Notes: generated from the letters alone by a model not told the origin. Numbered from the stretch's first letter, positions 51,003-59,863 are shown. The stretch: DNA of 64,000 nucleotides from Lacustribacter sp964460315 (GCA_964460315.1 CAYWPQ010000003.1:1-64000); one strand, 5' to 3'. Made by a program: numbers and translations.

Positions 51003-51070
51003 TCAAAGGTTTAGGCACGTAGCACTGCACATTCAGCGGCGCCGGCGACCGGCTCATAAGGAAAAGACCC

Positions 51071-51340
51071 ATGAAAGAAGGCATTCACCCCAACTACCGC
51101 GAAGTCGTGTTCCTCGACTTGTCGAACGACTTCAAATTCATCACCCGCTCCACGGTTCAGACCAAAGAAACCGTGAAATGGACGGACGGCAAAGAGTATC
51201 CGCTCTATAAGCTTGATACCAGTTCAGAGTCGCATCCCTTTTTCACGGGCAAGCAAAAACTGGTCGACACCGCGGGTCGTGTCGAAAAGTTCCGCCAGAA
51301 ATTCGGTGCGAAGACCGGAAAGAGCACCGCCAAGGCCTAA
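51071..51340 (+). CDS. rpmE2: 50S ribosomal protein L31, type B
   Basis: An 89-residue ribosomal protein: MKEGIHPNYREVVFLDLSNDFKFITRSTV, then DGKEYPLYKLDTSSESHPFFTGKQKLVDTAGRVEKFRQKFG. There are no cysteines, so this is the zinc-independent type B (YkgM-like) form. AAGGA lies eight to twelve bases before the ATG. An intrinsic terminator follows about 30 bases after the stop. Confidence 0.96.
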   Translation: MKEGIHPNYREVVFLDLSNDFKFITRSTVQTKETVKWTDGKEYPLYKLDTSSESHPFFTGKQKLVDTAGRVEKFRQKFGAKTGKSTAKA

Positions 51341-51356
51341 AGAAACCCTCAAAGCC

Positions 51357-53285
51357 ATGGCAACGCCCAGCAAAGGCAGCTCTCAGGCTGCCTTTTCTTT
51401 TTCTCGAGCCGGCTCGGCAGCCCCTCTTCCCGGGCTCGCAGCCAGTGCGGCCAGCAGGCTTCCGCGTTGGGCCATTGCAGGGCTTTTGGTTCTTTATATC
51501 GGGCACGGCCTCTTCACCCGTGAGGCATGGCGAGGTGACGACCTTATCGCCATCGCTCTGATGCGCTCGGCCTATGAAGATCTCATTGCCGGGCAGCTGC
51601 ACTTCCTCTTTTTTAATTCGATCGGCAGTGTCGTCTGGCCCGAACTGTCGGTCGTGTGGGCAGCGCTCCAAGCGCTGGTGGTCTGGCCATTGGGCCAACT
51701 CGCCGGGCTCGCGGGCTTTCCCCTGACCCCGGGACTGATGGATGACCTGGCAAGGGTGCCCACGGCGGCGGCATTGGCACTTGGGTTTTATGCCATCTGG
51801 AAGGCGACGGACCGTTTGGCACGTCGGCGAGAGGCCAAACCTTTGGATCCTCTTGGCGTGGGGCCTCTTTCAGTGGACTTCGGCAAGACCCTTGGCGACT
51901 GCGCACTGCTGCTCTCGTTGGCCACCCTGGGTGTCGTGGTTCCGTGGCATCAATCAGGGCCTCAGGCCCTGGGTTTTTTGCTTCAGAGTCTTTTCCTTTG
52001 GGCCTTGGCGACTGCGCCAGAGACACCCAAACGAGCCGGTCGACAGATCGCCTGGCTAAGTCTTGCTGCCCTCATCGCCTGGCATGCCTGGCTTGCGATC
52101 TGCTGGTGCCTGATTCTTTTCATGGTGTTTCGAATCGCGCCCAACTACCGCCTGGTGGCCAGAGAGTTTTTCCTTAAGTGGACGTCTTATTTCCTCATCG
52201 TGATTGGGCTTTGGCTCCTCGCGGCCTTCGTCATGATCGGCACTCCTCTCGCACCCTTCGAGATCATTCGTCATCAGCTTTCAGGCTGGTGGCTTGGCGA
52301 AGTGCTGAGCGGTAATGCCTCATGGAACGACTGGATTCGCTGGCTCAAAGAAGTGCTTTGGAAATGGTGGCCACTTTGGCCCATCGCGCTTTACGGCATC
52401 TGGCGAAGCCGTAAAGCAAGTTTTATTCGAGCGCCGCATTGGATTGTTCCAATCACCAGCTTCTCGGTTCTCGTCGTGATGGGTTTCTTCGGCCCGACTT
52501 CATCCAAGCTTCATCAGCTTTTGCCAATGGCCCCACTGGCTGTGTTAGCCGCTTTTGGTTTGCTCTCCTTGCCACGCGCACTCATCAATCTGGTCGACTG
52601 GTTTGCCGTCACGGTATTCACTGCTCTCGGTGTTTTCATCTGGCTGTATTGGTCAGCACTCAACTTTGGTTTCCCTGAAACACTTGCCAGTCGAATTTCG
52701 ATGCTCGCCCCAGGTTTGCAGTCCAGTGTCAGTCTTTATGAGGTCTTCATGGGGCTGCTGGCCTCCCTCGCCTGGGTGGTGCTTGTCGCGTGGCGAGTGC
52801 GTCGAGGAAACCCAAGGCTTTGGCGTCCCGTGGTTCTCAGTGCGGGCGGGCTCACCCTGTTGTGGGTCTTGCTCATGACCCTATGGCTTCCGGCCATCGA
52901 TCGAATGCTCGGACAAAAAGCGCTCGCCAGTTCGTTGGAGCTGGCCTGGGTCAAGGCCGCGCCAACTCGATTGGGAATCTCTTTTGAAGATCTCGTCATC
53001 TCCTCTGCATCCCGATACGCGATCCATGAGAGACAGCAAAAGCGACAGCCGTCATTGGCCTCGCAGGCCTGCATCAACCCAAGCGAGCAAAGCCGAGCAC
53101 TCAATGCCATGGCCTATGCCATCACCCAGCTTCCCGTGTCGACCGATCAAAATTGCCTCTGGAAACTTGCCGTGGCGGGTCCCAAGCTTGACCTCTCGGG
53201 CTGGCGCACGGTCTGGCGAAGCTCCCCCTCAGAGGACCGCAAAACGGGTGAGCGTTTTCTGCTGCTCGAGCGCATCACCCCGTGA
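51357..53285 (+). CDS. GT39/ArnT-like multi-pass membrane protein
   Basis: A 642-residue protein with roughly ten to twelve membrane segments and a soluble C-terminal part. RWAIAGLLVLYIGHGLFTREAWRGDDLIAIALM near the N-terminus resembles the first helix and catalytic-type acidic loop of GT39/ArnT glycosyltransferases, which move lipid-linked sugars to periplasmic acceptors. The similarity is weak. ATG 51357 is the first plausible start, but codons 6 to 13 form the rpmE2 terminator hairpin. Its stop overlaps the GTG start of the MATE gene by four bases. Confidence 0.6.
   Translation: MATPSKGSSQAAFSFSRAGSAAPLPGLAASAASRLPRWAIAGLLVLYIGHGLFTREAWRGDDLIAIALMRSAYEDLIAGQLHFLFFNSIGSVVWPELSVVWAALQALVVWPLGQLAGLAGFPLTPGLMDDLARVPTAAALALGFYAIWKATDRLARRREAKPLDPLGVGPLSVDFGKTLGDCALLLSLATLGVVVPWHQSGPQALGFLLQSLFLWALATAPETPKRAGRQIAWLSLAALIAWHAWLAICWCLILFMVFRIAPNYRLVAREFFLKWTSYFLIVIGLWLLAAFVMIGTPLAPFEIIRHQLSGWWLGEVLSGNASWNDWIRWLKEVLWKWWPLWPIALYGIWRSRKASFIRAPHWIVPITSFSVLVVMGFFGPTSSKLHQLLPMAPLAVLAAFGLLSLPRALINLVDWFAVTVFTALGVFIWLYWSALNFGFPETLASRISMLAPGLQSSVSLYEVFMGLLASLAWVVLVAWRVRRGNPRLWRPVVLSAGGLTLLWVLLMTLWLPAIDRMLGQKALASSLELAWVKAAPTRLGISFEDLVISSASRYAIHERQQKRQPSLASQACINPSEQSRALNAMAYAITQLPVSTDQNCLWKLAVAGPKLDLSGWRTVWRSSPSEDRKTGERFLLLERITP
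51372..51403 (+). terminator. rpmE2 intrinsic terminator inside the next ORF
   Basis: AAAGGCAGC (51372-51380) pairs with GCTGCCTTT (51387-51395) around a six-base loop, followed by TCTTTTTC. It lies 32 bases after the rpmE2 stop and inside the first codons of the GT39-like gene. Confidence 0.85.
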
Positions 53286-54637
53286 CGCGGGCTCGTGATG
53301 TCCTCGCCCTGGGCTGGCCGATGCTGGTGGGGCAGATTGCCGTTTTGGGCAACGGTGTGATTGACACCATCATGGCAGGACAGAGGTCCGCACTCGATCT
53401 CGCCATCATCGGTCTTGGCGCAAGCATTTACATCAGTATTTTCGTTGCACTGCGTGGCGTCTTGATGGGGCTTGCACCCATTGCGGCAGGACACTTCGGC
53501 GCAGGAAGGCTTGCAGAAATTGGCGACGACGTTGGGCAGGCCATCTGGGTGGCGCTGATTCTTTCAGCGCTTGGCATTCCCTTGCTGCTCTGGACCGACC
53601 CTTGGTTTGCCCTCATTCAGCCAAGCGGCGACGTCCAAGACCCGCTTCAGAGCTATCTCATCATCATCGCCACTGCCATTCCTGCGACGCTGCTGTTTAG
53701 TGTCTTTCAGACATTGAACAGCGCCACCTCTCGCCCTGTGGTGACCATGGTGATCAACCTCGGTGCGCTGGCGTTAAAGTGGCCCCTGAACTGGGTGTTG
53801 ATGGATGGTGTCGATGGCTGGATACCTCCCTTAGGCGCCGTTGGGTGTGCGCTCTCGACCGCCATTCTTGCCTGGCTGTCCTTGGCGATAGGGCTCGCGG
53901 TGATGGCTGGGGATCACCGTTACCGTGCGTTCAAGGTTCGACTCAGCAGCCCAAACCACCGGAAGGTTCTGGAACTTTTTCGGATTGGCGGGCCGATTGG
54001 TGTGGGCTACTTGATCGAGGTGACCTCGTTTACGCTCATGGCGCTACTGATCGGCCGATTCGGAACCATCGCCAGCGCAAGTCATCAGGTGGCAGCCAAC
54101 CTCGCCACTTTAGTCTTCATGGTGCCCCTTGCGCTGGGTGGCGCCACCAGCATCCTCGCTGCCCAGGCCTTGGGCGCCGGAAACGAGGATAAGGCACGCG
54201 CATGGGTTGTCGCTGGGCTTCGACTGGTCATGGGAATTGCTGTGTGTCTTGTGGCCATTCTTCTCAGCTTCAACGATCTGCTTGCACGACTTTACGCAGA
54301 AAATCCAGAAGTTCAGGCCGCCGCCAAAACACTGATCACTCTTGCGGCAATCTGCCACCTGCTGGATGCACTTCAGTGCGTGCTCTATTCCTCGTTGCGC
54401 GCCTGGCGCATCACGCTGCGGCCCATGCTGGTCTATGGTGTCAGCCTGTGGGGCATGGGGGTTGGCGGAGGTTGGCTGATGGCCACGCAATGGTTTGAGC
54501 CCGGGCCTGCGGCGGCTCAAGGTTTTTGGTGGGGCAATCTGATGGGGTTGGCGCTGGCCAGTCTTGGGCTGGGCTTACTGCTGCGACGTTGCCTGACCAA
54601 TCCAATGGGCGCGGTAAAAACGAAGCTCGTCGATTGA
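53282..54637 (+). CDS. MATE-family multidrug/metabolite efflux transporter
   Basis: A 451-residue membrane protein with twelve hydrophobic segments. LGWPMLVGQIAVLGNGVIDTIMAGQRSALDLAIIGLGASIY is the conserved first MATE repeat (GQxxxxxxxxxDTxMAG), and the second half repeats it (RIGGPIGVGYLIEVTSFTLMALLIGRFG). MATE proteins export cationic drugs or metabolites using Na+ or H+. It starts at GTG 53282, overlapping the previous stop (GTGA). The 3' end overlaps the convergent orn gene by 63 bases. Confidence 0.93.
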   Translation: MTRARDVLALGWPMLVGQIAVLGNGVIDTIMAGQRSALDLAIIGLGASIYISIFVALRGVLMGLAPIAAGHFGAGRLAEIGDDVGQAIWVALILSALGIPLLLWTDPWFALIQPSGDVQDPLQSYLIIIATAIPATLLFSVFQTLNSATSRPVVTMVINLGALALKWPLNWVLMDGVDGWIPPLGAVGCALSTAILAWLSLAIGLAVMAGDHRYRAFKVRLSSPNHRKVLELFRIGGPIGVGYLIEVTSFTLMALLIGRFGTIASASHQVAANLATLVFMVPLALGGATSILAAQALGAGNEDKARAWVVAGLRLVMGIAVCLVAILLSFNDLLARLYAENPEVQAAAKTLITLAAICHLLDALQCVLYSSLRAWRITLRPMLVYGVSLWGMGVGGGWLMATQWFEPGPAAAQGFWWGNLMGLALASLGLGLLLRRCLTNPMGAVKTKLVD

Positions 54638-55138
54638 TTCCTCGATGTCCGCAAGGGCGGTGTGGGCGCCTCGCTTCTGAAAGCCTTTCATCACCGAAGG
54701 ATTCCATCGGCGACACAATTCCTTGATGGTGCTGACATCGATGTTTCGGTAATGGAAAAAAGCTTCGAGCGCGGGCATGTAACGCTGCATGAAGCGTCGA
54801 TCTTGGTGGACGGTGTTGCCGCACATAGGCACCTTTCCTGCGGGGCAATACCCTTTCAGAAAATCCAACAAGATCTCACTCGCCTGATCTTCGTTGACTG
54901 TCGATGCGCGAACTTTTTCAATGAGGCCCGACTTTCCGTGGGTTCCCTTGTTCCAGGAATCCATTGCATCGAGCAGGCTGTCGGGCTGGTGGATCACCAA
55001 CACGGGAGCCACCGCAAGGGTTTCGAGCTCGGCGTTGGTGATGATCATGGCAATTTCCAGGATGCGCTCGGTCTCAGGATTGAGCCCGCTCATCTCCATA
55101 TCGACCCAGATCAGATTCATTTCATTCACATTCGACAT
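54575..55138 (-). CDS. orn: Oligoribonuclease
   Basis: A 187-residue 3'-5' exonuclease that degrades two- to five-base RNAs, including the c-di-GMP breakdown product pGpG. DEDDh residues are in NLIWVDMEMSGLNPETERILEIA (D, E), MCGNTVHQDRRFM (D) and RGAHTALADIEESIDELRFYR (H, D). The length is standard. Its 3' end overlaps the MATE gene by 63 bases and its start lies 23 bases from the divergent rsgA. Confidence 0.97.
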   Translation of the reverse strand: MSNVNEMNLIWVDMEMSGLNPETERILEIAMIITNAELETLAVAPVLVIHQPDSLLDAMDSWNKGTHGKSGLIEKVRASTVNEDQASEILLDFLKGYCPAGKVPMCGNTVHQDRRFMQRYMPALEAFFHYRNIDVSTIKELCRRWNPSVMKGFQKRGAHTALADIEESIDELRFYRAHWIGQATSQQ

Positions 55139-55161
55139 AGCCTCGAATCATCTCACAGGCT

Positions 55162-56121
55162 ATGATTTCCATCATGTCACCTCATGTTCAAGGACGCCTG
55201 CTCAGCCATCGTGGACGGCAGGCATGGGTTGCCGACCCCAACGGCGATGAGCACCTCTGTCTTTATAAAGGTCGAGAGCTTCAGCCCACCGCCAATGATC
55301 GGGTACTGGTTGACCTTCGCACCCGCCCCGGCGTCATTCTTGAAATTCTTCCAAGAGCCAACTGCCTCATGCGCAGTGAAGCCCACCGAACCAAATCGTT
55401 GGCTGCCAATGTTGATCTTGCGATGGTGGTGATCTCGGGCTCGCCGCCCTTTTCAGACGAACTGCTGGCACGCATGATCTGCGCCGCCACGGCCGAACAG
55501 ATACCGGGCCTTCTGGTGCTGAATAAATCCGACCTGACCGAACCGACGGCGCAGGCCCGCCAAAACCTTCGCATCTTTGATGCGGCACTGCAGTCGCTCG
55601 GCTGGTCCGTGATCATGACGAACACCCAACATCAAGCTGTGGGGAATGTTGCGAGCCCTGACGCAACGACAGCCGATGGCCTACAAGAACTCCGCCATCA
55701 TCTGCATCAAAAAACCACCGTGGTGATGGGGCAGTCCGGCATGGGAAAGAGCAGCCTACTCAATGCGCTGATCCCGGGCTTTAACGCCCAGACCCGAGAG
55801 ATCTCCGAGGCCCTACAGACCGGCAAACACACGACGACGGCTGGACAAATGGTGGCCTTGGACGCTCAGAGCTGGCTCATTGATACCCCGGGCTTTCAGC
55901 TCTTTGGTCTTCATCATCTTTCGGACACCCAACTGGCTCTGGGCTTTCCAGAATTCGCAGAGACGCAAGCAAGCCTTGGGCGTTGTCGATTCGCCAACTG
56001 CCGACATCTCAACGAACCCGGTTGCAAGGTGCACGAGGGTGTGGCGCTGGGGAAGATTTCGGAGCGTCGACTCGCGCTCTGGCAGAGTCTTTTAGAGTCG
56101 ATCGAGAGTACGGGCTTCTAA
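55162..56121 (+). CDS. rsgA: Ribosome small subunit-dependent GTPase RsgA
   Basis: A 319-residue 30S-maturation GTPase with the circularly permuted order of motifs: an OB fold first, then G4 VLNKSDL, then G1 GQSGMGKSSLLNAL, then G3 DTPGFQLF. The C-terminal zinc knuckle CRFANCRHLNEPGCKV supplies three Cys and one His. ATG 55162 is used; ATG 55174 is possible. Its stop overlaps the convergent CobD-like gene by four bases. Confidence 0.95.
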   Translation: MISIMSPHVQGRLLSHRGRQAWVADPNGDEHLCLYKGRELQPTANDRVLVDLRTRPGVILEILPRANCLMRSEAHRTKSLAANVDLAMVVISGSPPFSDELLARMICAATAEQIPGLLVLNKSDLTEPTAQARQNLRIFDAALQSLGWSVIMTNTQHQAVGNVASPDATTADGLQELRHHLHQKTTVVMGQSGMGKSSLLNALIPGFNAQTREISEALQTGKHTTTAGQMVALDAQSWLIDTPGFQLFGLHHLSDTQLALGFPEFAETQASLGRCRFANCRHLNEPGCKVHEGVALGKISERRLALWQSLLESIESTGF

Positions 56122-57152
56122 CCGAACCAGTTACCGATCGACACAAGCAGCATCATGACCACCCAGAGAATCACCGCGCGCCACACCAGGCCCACAGCGG
56201 AACGCATGGCGCTCTCATTAGCTTCACGAAGGTCAGGCATGTCTTGAGACATGGATGGCCAGGGTCCGCCCAGGGCTTCGGTCTCGGAGGGTTCGTCCAC
56301 CTGAATGGAGGTGGAATAGCCGTCCGGCACGCTGAGTCTCACGCCCATGGCGCCCGCACCCGCCGAAAGAATCACGCGCTCGGTGTCGTTGGCATGCGGC
56401 GCAAAACCTGACTTGAGTCGCCACATCAGAATGGCATCTTCAAAGTTTCCGACAATGGCGTAGACGATGGCGGTGACGCGTGCGGGGAACCAGTCGACCC
56501 ATGCAAAAGCGCGAACGGCGAACTCACCAAAGGGAGACAACGGCGCCACCGGGGAAGAAGGTGAACTTGGTATTTCCTGCCTGGAGTCCGCCCAGACTCG
56601 ACGCGCCTCGACACTCAGACGGTAGAACACTGCACCGGCAGGCCCGGGAAGAATCACAAACCAGAAGATCACGCCAAACACATGACGCTGGGCACCCACC
56701 AAAGCCAGCCGAATGGCTTCTCGAGACACCGCCGAGACATCGCCCGATTCGCTGGCGATCTTGGTCATCAGATCGCCGCCGGAGTGCGCGGCCCATCGCG
56801 CAAGCGCGTCCCGAGCAGCAGGCAGATCATTGTTCGCCAGAGCAAGTTGAATTTCTGTGAATCGATTGCTGAACTGCCGAAAGCCCACGGTGAGATAGAG
56901 CACGCCCACGGTGGCCAAAAACCCCAGAAGCACGTGGGCACGGGTGAGCAGCGAGACCACGACCCAGGTCAGGGCCGTGCCGCCGATCACCACGGCAAAC
57001 CAGGTCCAACGCGCTGAAGCAAGTTCCCCCGTGTTGGTGGCACGCTCAATACGTAAAAGAAGGTTCGCCACCCATGAGCCCAGACGTGAGTCATCGCGTA
57101 CGGGCCGGTACTGCTCCAAAAGCATGGCGAAAATAAAACTGAATAAGGTCAT
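56118..57152 (-). CDS. CobD/CbiB/AmpE-like membrane protein
   Basis: A 344-residue protein with about four to five membrane segments. TLFSFIFAMLLEQYRPVR at the N-terminus, then VGFRQFSNRFTEIQLALANNDLPAARDALARWAAHSG and SREAIRLALVGAQRHVFGVIFWFVILPGPAGAVFYRL resemble the CobD/CbiB superfamily. In this bacterial group such proteins are annotated as CobD/CbiB family or AmpE. No cobalamin genes are near, so a cobinamide role is not supported. It starts five bases after the Nudix gene's stop. Confidence 0.75.
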   Translation of the reverse strand: MTLFSFIFAMLLEQYRPVRDDSRLGSWVANLLLRIERATNTGELASARWTWFAVVIGGTALTWVVVSLLTRAHVLLGFLATVGVLYLTVGFRQFSNRFTEIQLALANNDLPAARDALARWAAHSGGDLMTKIASESGDVSAVSREAIRLALVGAQRHVFGVIFWFVILPGPAGAVFYRLSVEARRVWADSRQEIPSSPSSPVAPLSPFGEFAVRAFAWVDWFPARVTAIVYAIVGNFEDAILMWRLKSGFAPHANDTERVILSAGAGAMGVRLSVPDGYSTSIQVDEPSETEALGGPWPSMSQDMPDLREANESAMRSAVGLVWRAVILWVVMMLLVSIGNWFG

Positions 57153-57157
57153 GGTCG

Positions 57158-57931
57158 TTAGTCTAACGCCTTGACTCGAAGTTGCAATTCGGGCGGGCTC
57201 TGACGCCAGGCCGCATTCAGGAAGTGGTAGAGATTTCTCAGAATCGCCGCAGTGGCTCCCCAGATGAACAATTCCTGCTGCAGCTCAGGCGAGTGGTAGG
57301 GCATGGCATAAAACTGAAAGCGCTCCCCGGTGGGGCTGCGCTCGGCGGGAACCGTCCGAACCTGATGATTCGTTGGATTCATCAGAAAGCGAAGCGGCAC
57401 CTGAAAGACCTGATCCACTTCTCTTGTTTCCAAGACGTAGTTCACCGGAGTAAGAATTCTTCCAATCACCGGAGTCACGCAGTATCCGGTGGCCGTGGCG
57501 TATTCCGGAAGACACCCAAGCACCGCCACAGCATCGGGCGCAAGCCCAATTTCCTCGTGGGCCTCACGAAGCGCCGTCTGCTCTGGATTCAGATCTGTTG
57601 GGTCAACCCGCCCGCCGGGGAAACTGATTTGTCCGGCATGGCTTTTAAGTTGTTGAGTTCGCAGGGTAAGAATGACCGAGGCCTCGTGGGAACCCACCAA
57701 CCCGATCAGCACCGAGGCCCGAGTGGTGGCTTTGCGCTGCTCCTGCTCAGTCGGGCGACGTCGGTCTCGCAAAAGCTCGGGCGTCCAAAGGGGAAAACCC
57801 GGTGTTTCGCGAGCGAGCGAGAAAACCTGATCAAGAGTGGATAACAAAAGAGCCTGCTCAGGCAGAGCAGGCTCTTGGGCGGAAGTCTCGATCAGTGAGG
57901 CCCGCGGATCAAAACCAGAAAGCGATGTCAT
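57158..57931 (-). CDS. Nudix hydrolase, probable CoA pyrophosphatase
   Basis: A 257-residue enzyme. RASVLIGLVGSHEASVILTLRTQQLKSHAGQISFPGGRVDPTD followed by TALREAHEEIGL combines the Nudix box (REAHEEIG) with the upstream LxxHxGQxxFPGG segment typical of CoA and acyl-CoA pyrophosphatases. FIWGATAAILRNL near the C-terminus is also family-typical. ATG 57931 is used, 53 bases after rplS; longer starts would overlap rplS. The rplS terminator hairpin lies in codons about 19-28. TTG 57844, at the end of that hairpin, is an alternative start. Confidence 0.88.
   Translation of the reverse strand: MTSLSGFDPRASLIETSAQEPALPEQALLLSTLDQVFSLARETPGFPLWTPELLRDRRRPTEQEQRKATTRASVLIGLVGSHEASVILTLRTQQLKSHAGQISFPGGRVDPTDLNPEQTALREAHEEIGLAPDAVAVLGCLPEYATATGYCVTPVIGRILTPVNYVLETREVDQVFQVPLRFLMNPTNHQVRTVPAERSPTGERFQFYAMPYHSPELQQELFIWGATAAILRNLYHFLNAAWRQSPPELQLRVKALD
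57843..57876 (-). terminator. rplS-operon intrinsic terminator inside the Nudix gene
   Basis: Minus strand: AAGAGCCTGCTC (57876-57865) pairs perfectly over 12 bases with GAGCAGGCTCTT (57859-57848) around a five-base loop, followed by TTGTT. It lies about 108 bases after the rplS stop and within the Nudix reading frame. Confidence 0.85.
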
Positions 57932-57983
57932 GCTTTGGTTTCGAATCCCGCTGTGGCCAGAGAGGCGATTCGTCCTTGATGAC

Positions 57984-58391
57984 TTAAGCGGACTCGGAGG
58001 GTGCCTCGGGGGCCGCGGCCGACGATGCTGTCTTGCGAGCAGGGAGCTTTTCGCGAATACGCGCCGATTTACCGGAACGATCACGGAGATAATAAAGCTT
58101 GGCGCGACGCACATCACCGCGACGCTTCACCTCGATACTGGCGATCAAGGGCGAGTAGAGCTGGAATGTCCGCTCAACGCCTTCACCAGACGAGATTTTT
58201 CGTACGATGAACGAGGAGTTCAGGCCGCGGTTGCGTTTGGCAATCACGACACCTTCGTAAGCCTGCACGCGCTTGCGTGTTCCTTCCACCACATTGACAC
58301 TGACAACCACTGTGTCGCCCGGGGCGAATTCGGGGATTTTTTTATCAAGGCGAGCAATTTCTTCTTGCTCAATTTGGCGGATGATATCCAT
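57984..58391 (-). CDS. rplS: 50S ribosomal protein L19
   Basis: A 135-residue ribosomal protein: DIIRQIEQEEIARLDKKIPEFAPGDTVVVSVNVVEGTRKRVQAYEGVVIAKRNRGLNSSFIVRKISSGEGVERTF is the conserved body. The C-terminal 20 residues are an Ala/Pro/Ser-rich extension. Last of the rpsP-rimM-trmD-rplS operon, 144 bases after trmD, an unusually long spacer that contains several small hairpins. Confidence 0.97.
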   Translation of the reverse strand: MDIIRQIEQEEIARLDKKIPEFAPGDTVVVSVNVVEGTRKRVQAYEGVVIAKRNRGLNSSFIVRKISSGEGVERTFQLYSPLIASIEVKRRGDVRRAKLYYLRDRSGKSARIREKLPARKTASSAAAPEAPSESA

Positions 58392-58432
58392 GGTTTCTCC
58401 AAAGCCATCATGACCTCAGCCGAGGCGCTAAA

Positions 58433-58512
58433 CCTTGATACCTTCAAGGAGCAAGGCTCTTTGATGAGGTGGCTTCAAGGTTTTTCAACGCGCCTCTGGG
58501 CTAGCTCAGAGG
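58433..58512 (-). promoter_or_regulatory. Hairpins in the trmD-rplS spacer
   Basis: Two perfect six-base-pair stems: CCTCTG/CAGAGG (58512-58493, eight-base loop) and CCTTGA/TCAAGG (58449-58433, five-base loop). They lie in the 144-base spacer before rplS. They could be a leader that tunes L19 relative to TrmD. No U-tract is attached. Confidence 0.35.
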
Positions 58513-58535
58513 ATGGGGTTACGCAATAAAAAGAC

Positions 58536-59264
58536 CTAGGGCTTTTGCTTCGGAAGTAAATCCGGGCGAAGCGCTTCGGTCGCCTTCAGCGCCGCAGAGC
58601 GACGCCAGCCCGAGATTCTCTCATGATGTCCGGATAAAAGCACGTCGGGCACAGCCTGCCCCTCGAAGACCTCCGGTCGGGTGTAATGGGGCCAGTCCAG
58701 CAGCCCTGACTCGGCAAAAGACTCCTGCACCGCCGACTCCGAGTCGCCCAGAGCGCCAGGGATTTTACGAATGGCTGCATCAAGGACGGCCATGGCGGGG
58801 ATTTCGCCGCCCGAGAGGACAAAATCACCCAGGCTCCAGAGCGCGTCGACCTGCTGGTCAATAAACCGCTGGTCAACCCCCTCGTAGCGGCCACAAATCA
58901 GGGTCCAGCAGGATGTTTGAAGAATTTGATCAATCAGGGCCTGGTCCACACGCCGACCTGAGGGGCTCAATAAAACGACGGGGCCTGGCGAGTATCCGGC
59001 CTGAGCCTGAGCCAACTTCACCGAACGCACCGCATCGGTCAGGGGGCCCGGCATCATGACCATTCCAGGGCCGCCGCCGTAGGGCCGATCGTCAACGGTC
59101 TTATGGGCATCTTGGGTGTGGTCGCGCAGCTGATGGGTGACCACCTTGGCAAGGCCCCGATTCAGCGCCCTTCCTGTGATGCCGTGGTCCGTCAGGGCCT
59201 GGAACATCTCGGGAAAGAGCGTGACGATATCAAAGCGAGTCGGCTGCTGAATGGTCTGCATCAT
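58536..59264 (-). CDS. trmD: tRNA (guanine37-N1)-methyltransferase TrmD
   Basis: A 242-residue SPOUT enzyme making m1G37, needed to prevent frameshifting. FDIVTLFPEMFQALTDHGITGRALNRG, DDRPYGGGPGMVMMPGPL and the knot region LICGRYEGVDQRFID...LGDFVLSGGEIPAMAVLDA match. ATG 59264 overlaps the rimM stop by four bases; ATG 59261 is equivalent. Confidence 0.97.
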   Translation of the reverse strand: MMQTIQQPTRFDIVTLFPEMFQALTDHGITGRALNRGLAKVVTHQLRDHTQDAHKTVDDRPYGGGPGMVMMPGPLTDAVRSVKLAQAQAGYSPGPVVLLSPSGRRVDQALIDQILQTSCWTLICGRYEGVDQRFIDQQVDALWSLGDFVLSGGEIPAMAVLDAAIRKIPGALGDSESAVQESFAESGLLDWPHYTRPEVFEGQAVPDVLLSGHHERISGWRRSAALKATEALRPDLLPKQKP

Positions 59265-59863
59265 TCAAACCAATCACGAAGCCAATCCACGCGAATCAAC
59301 CGGGCCGATTCGTCCACCTCATCGATGTATTGCCCTACGAAAGGAATCCAACCTCGATCCACCACGAGCCAGTCATGTTCGCCATTGGTTTGCAGCGACT
59401 GAACCAGGCCAAGGTCTTCGCCTTGACGATTCACCACCCTGCATCCGATCAGGTCGGCCCAATACGATTCGTTGTCACTGAGCTCCGGAAAGCTTGATCG
59501 CGAAAGACCGACAGATGCCCCACGGAGAAGCTCGGCCTGATCGCGGTCAGTAATTTCTTCAAGCATGAGTTTGACGCCCCTGGTTTGCGGCGAGCACTCG
59601 AGGATGTTGCAGCGAAGCCAAAGCGACGTGAGTGCTGAGGCCTGTGATGGTGCGGAATGACGAAGCTTAAGCCAGCACTCTTTCGATTCCGCCAGCAGGG
59701 TGTCGTCGATGGGAAGACCCGTGACGGACTTGAGGGTGTGGAGCCTGACGGCCCCTTTCAGACCAATGGGTGCGCCGACTTCAGCAAGCGCCACCCAATC
59801 GTTGGGCGGCGGATCGGAAGCGAGCGGCAGTCCCGTTTTAGGCGGCGGGTTTCTGGGCAGCAA
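59261..59863 (-). CDS. rimM: Ribosome maturation factor RimM, start uncertain
   Basis: A protein of about 200 residues for 30S maturation. ALAEVGAPIGLKGAVRLHTL is the N-terminal barrel start; SYWADLIGCRVVNRQGEDLGLVQSLQTNGEHDWLVV and WIPFVGQYIDEVD are the PRC-barrel part. No ATG lies near the expected start. Candidates are GTG 59887, TTG 59863 (used) and GTG 59794. The first two overlap the rpsP end. CTG codons are also present. Confidence 0.88.
   Translation of the reverse strand: MLPRNPPPKTGLPLASDPPPNDWVALAEVGAPIGLKGAVRLHTLKSVTGLPIDDTLLAESKECWLKLRHSAPSQASALTSLWLRCNILECSPQTRGVKLMLEEITDRDQAELLRGASVGLSRSSFPELSDNESYWADLIGCRVVNRQGEDLGLVQSLQTNGEHDWLVVDRGWIPFVGQYIDEVDESARLIRVDWLRDWFE

Noticed and set aside
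51041..51053. The GCCGG/CCGGC stem before rpmE2 as a riboswitch
   Set aside because: Only five base pairs with a three-base loop. There is no further conserved structure to support a ligand-binding RNA.
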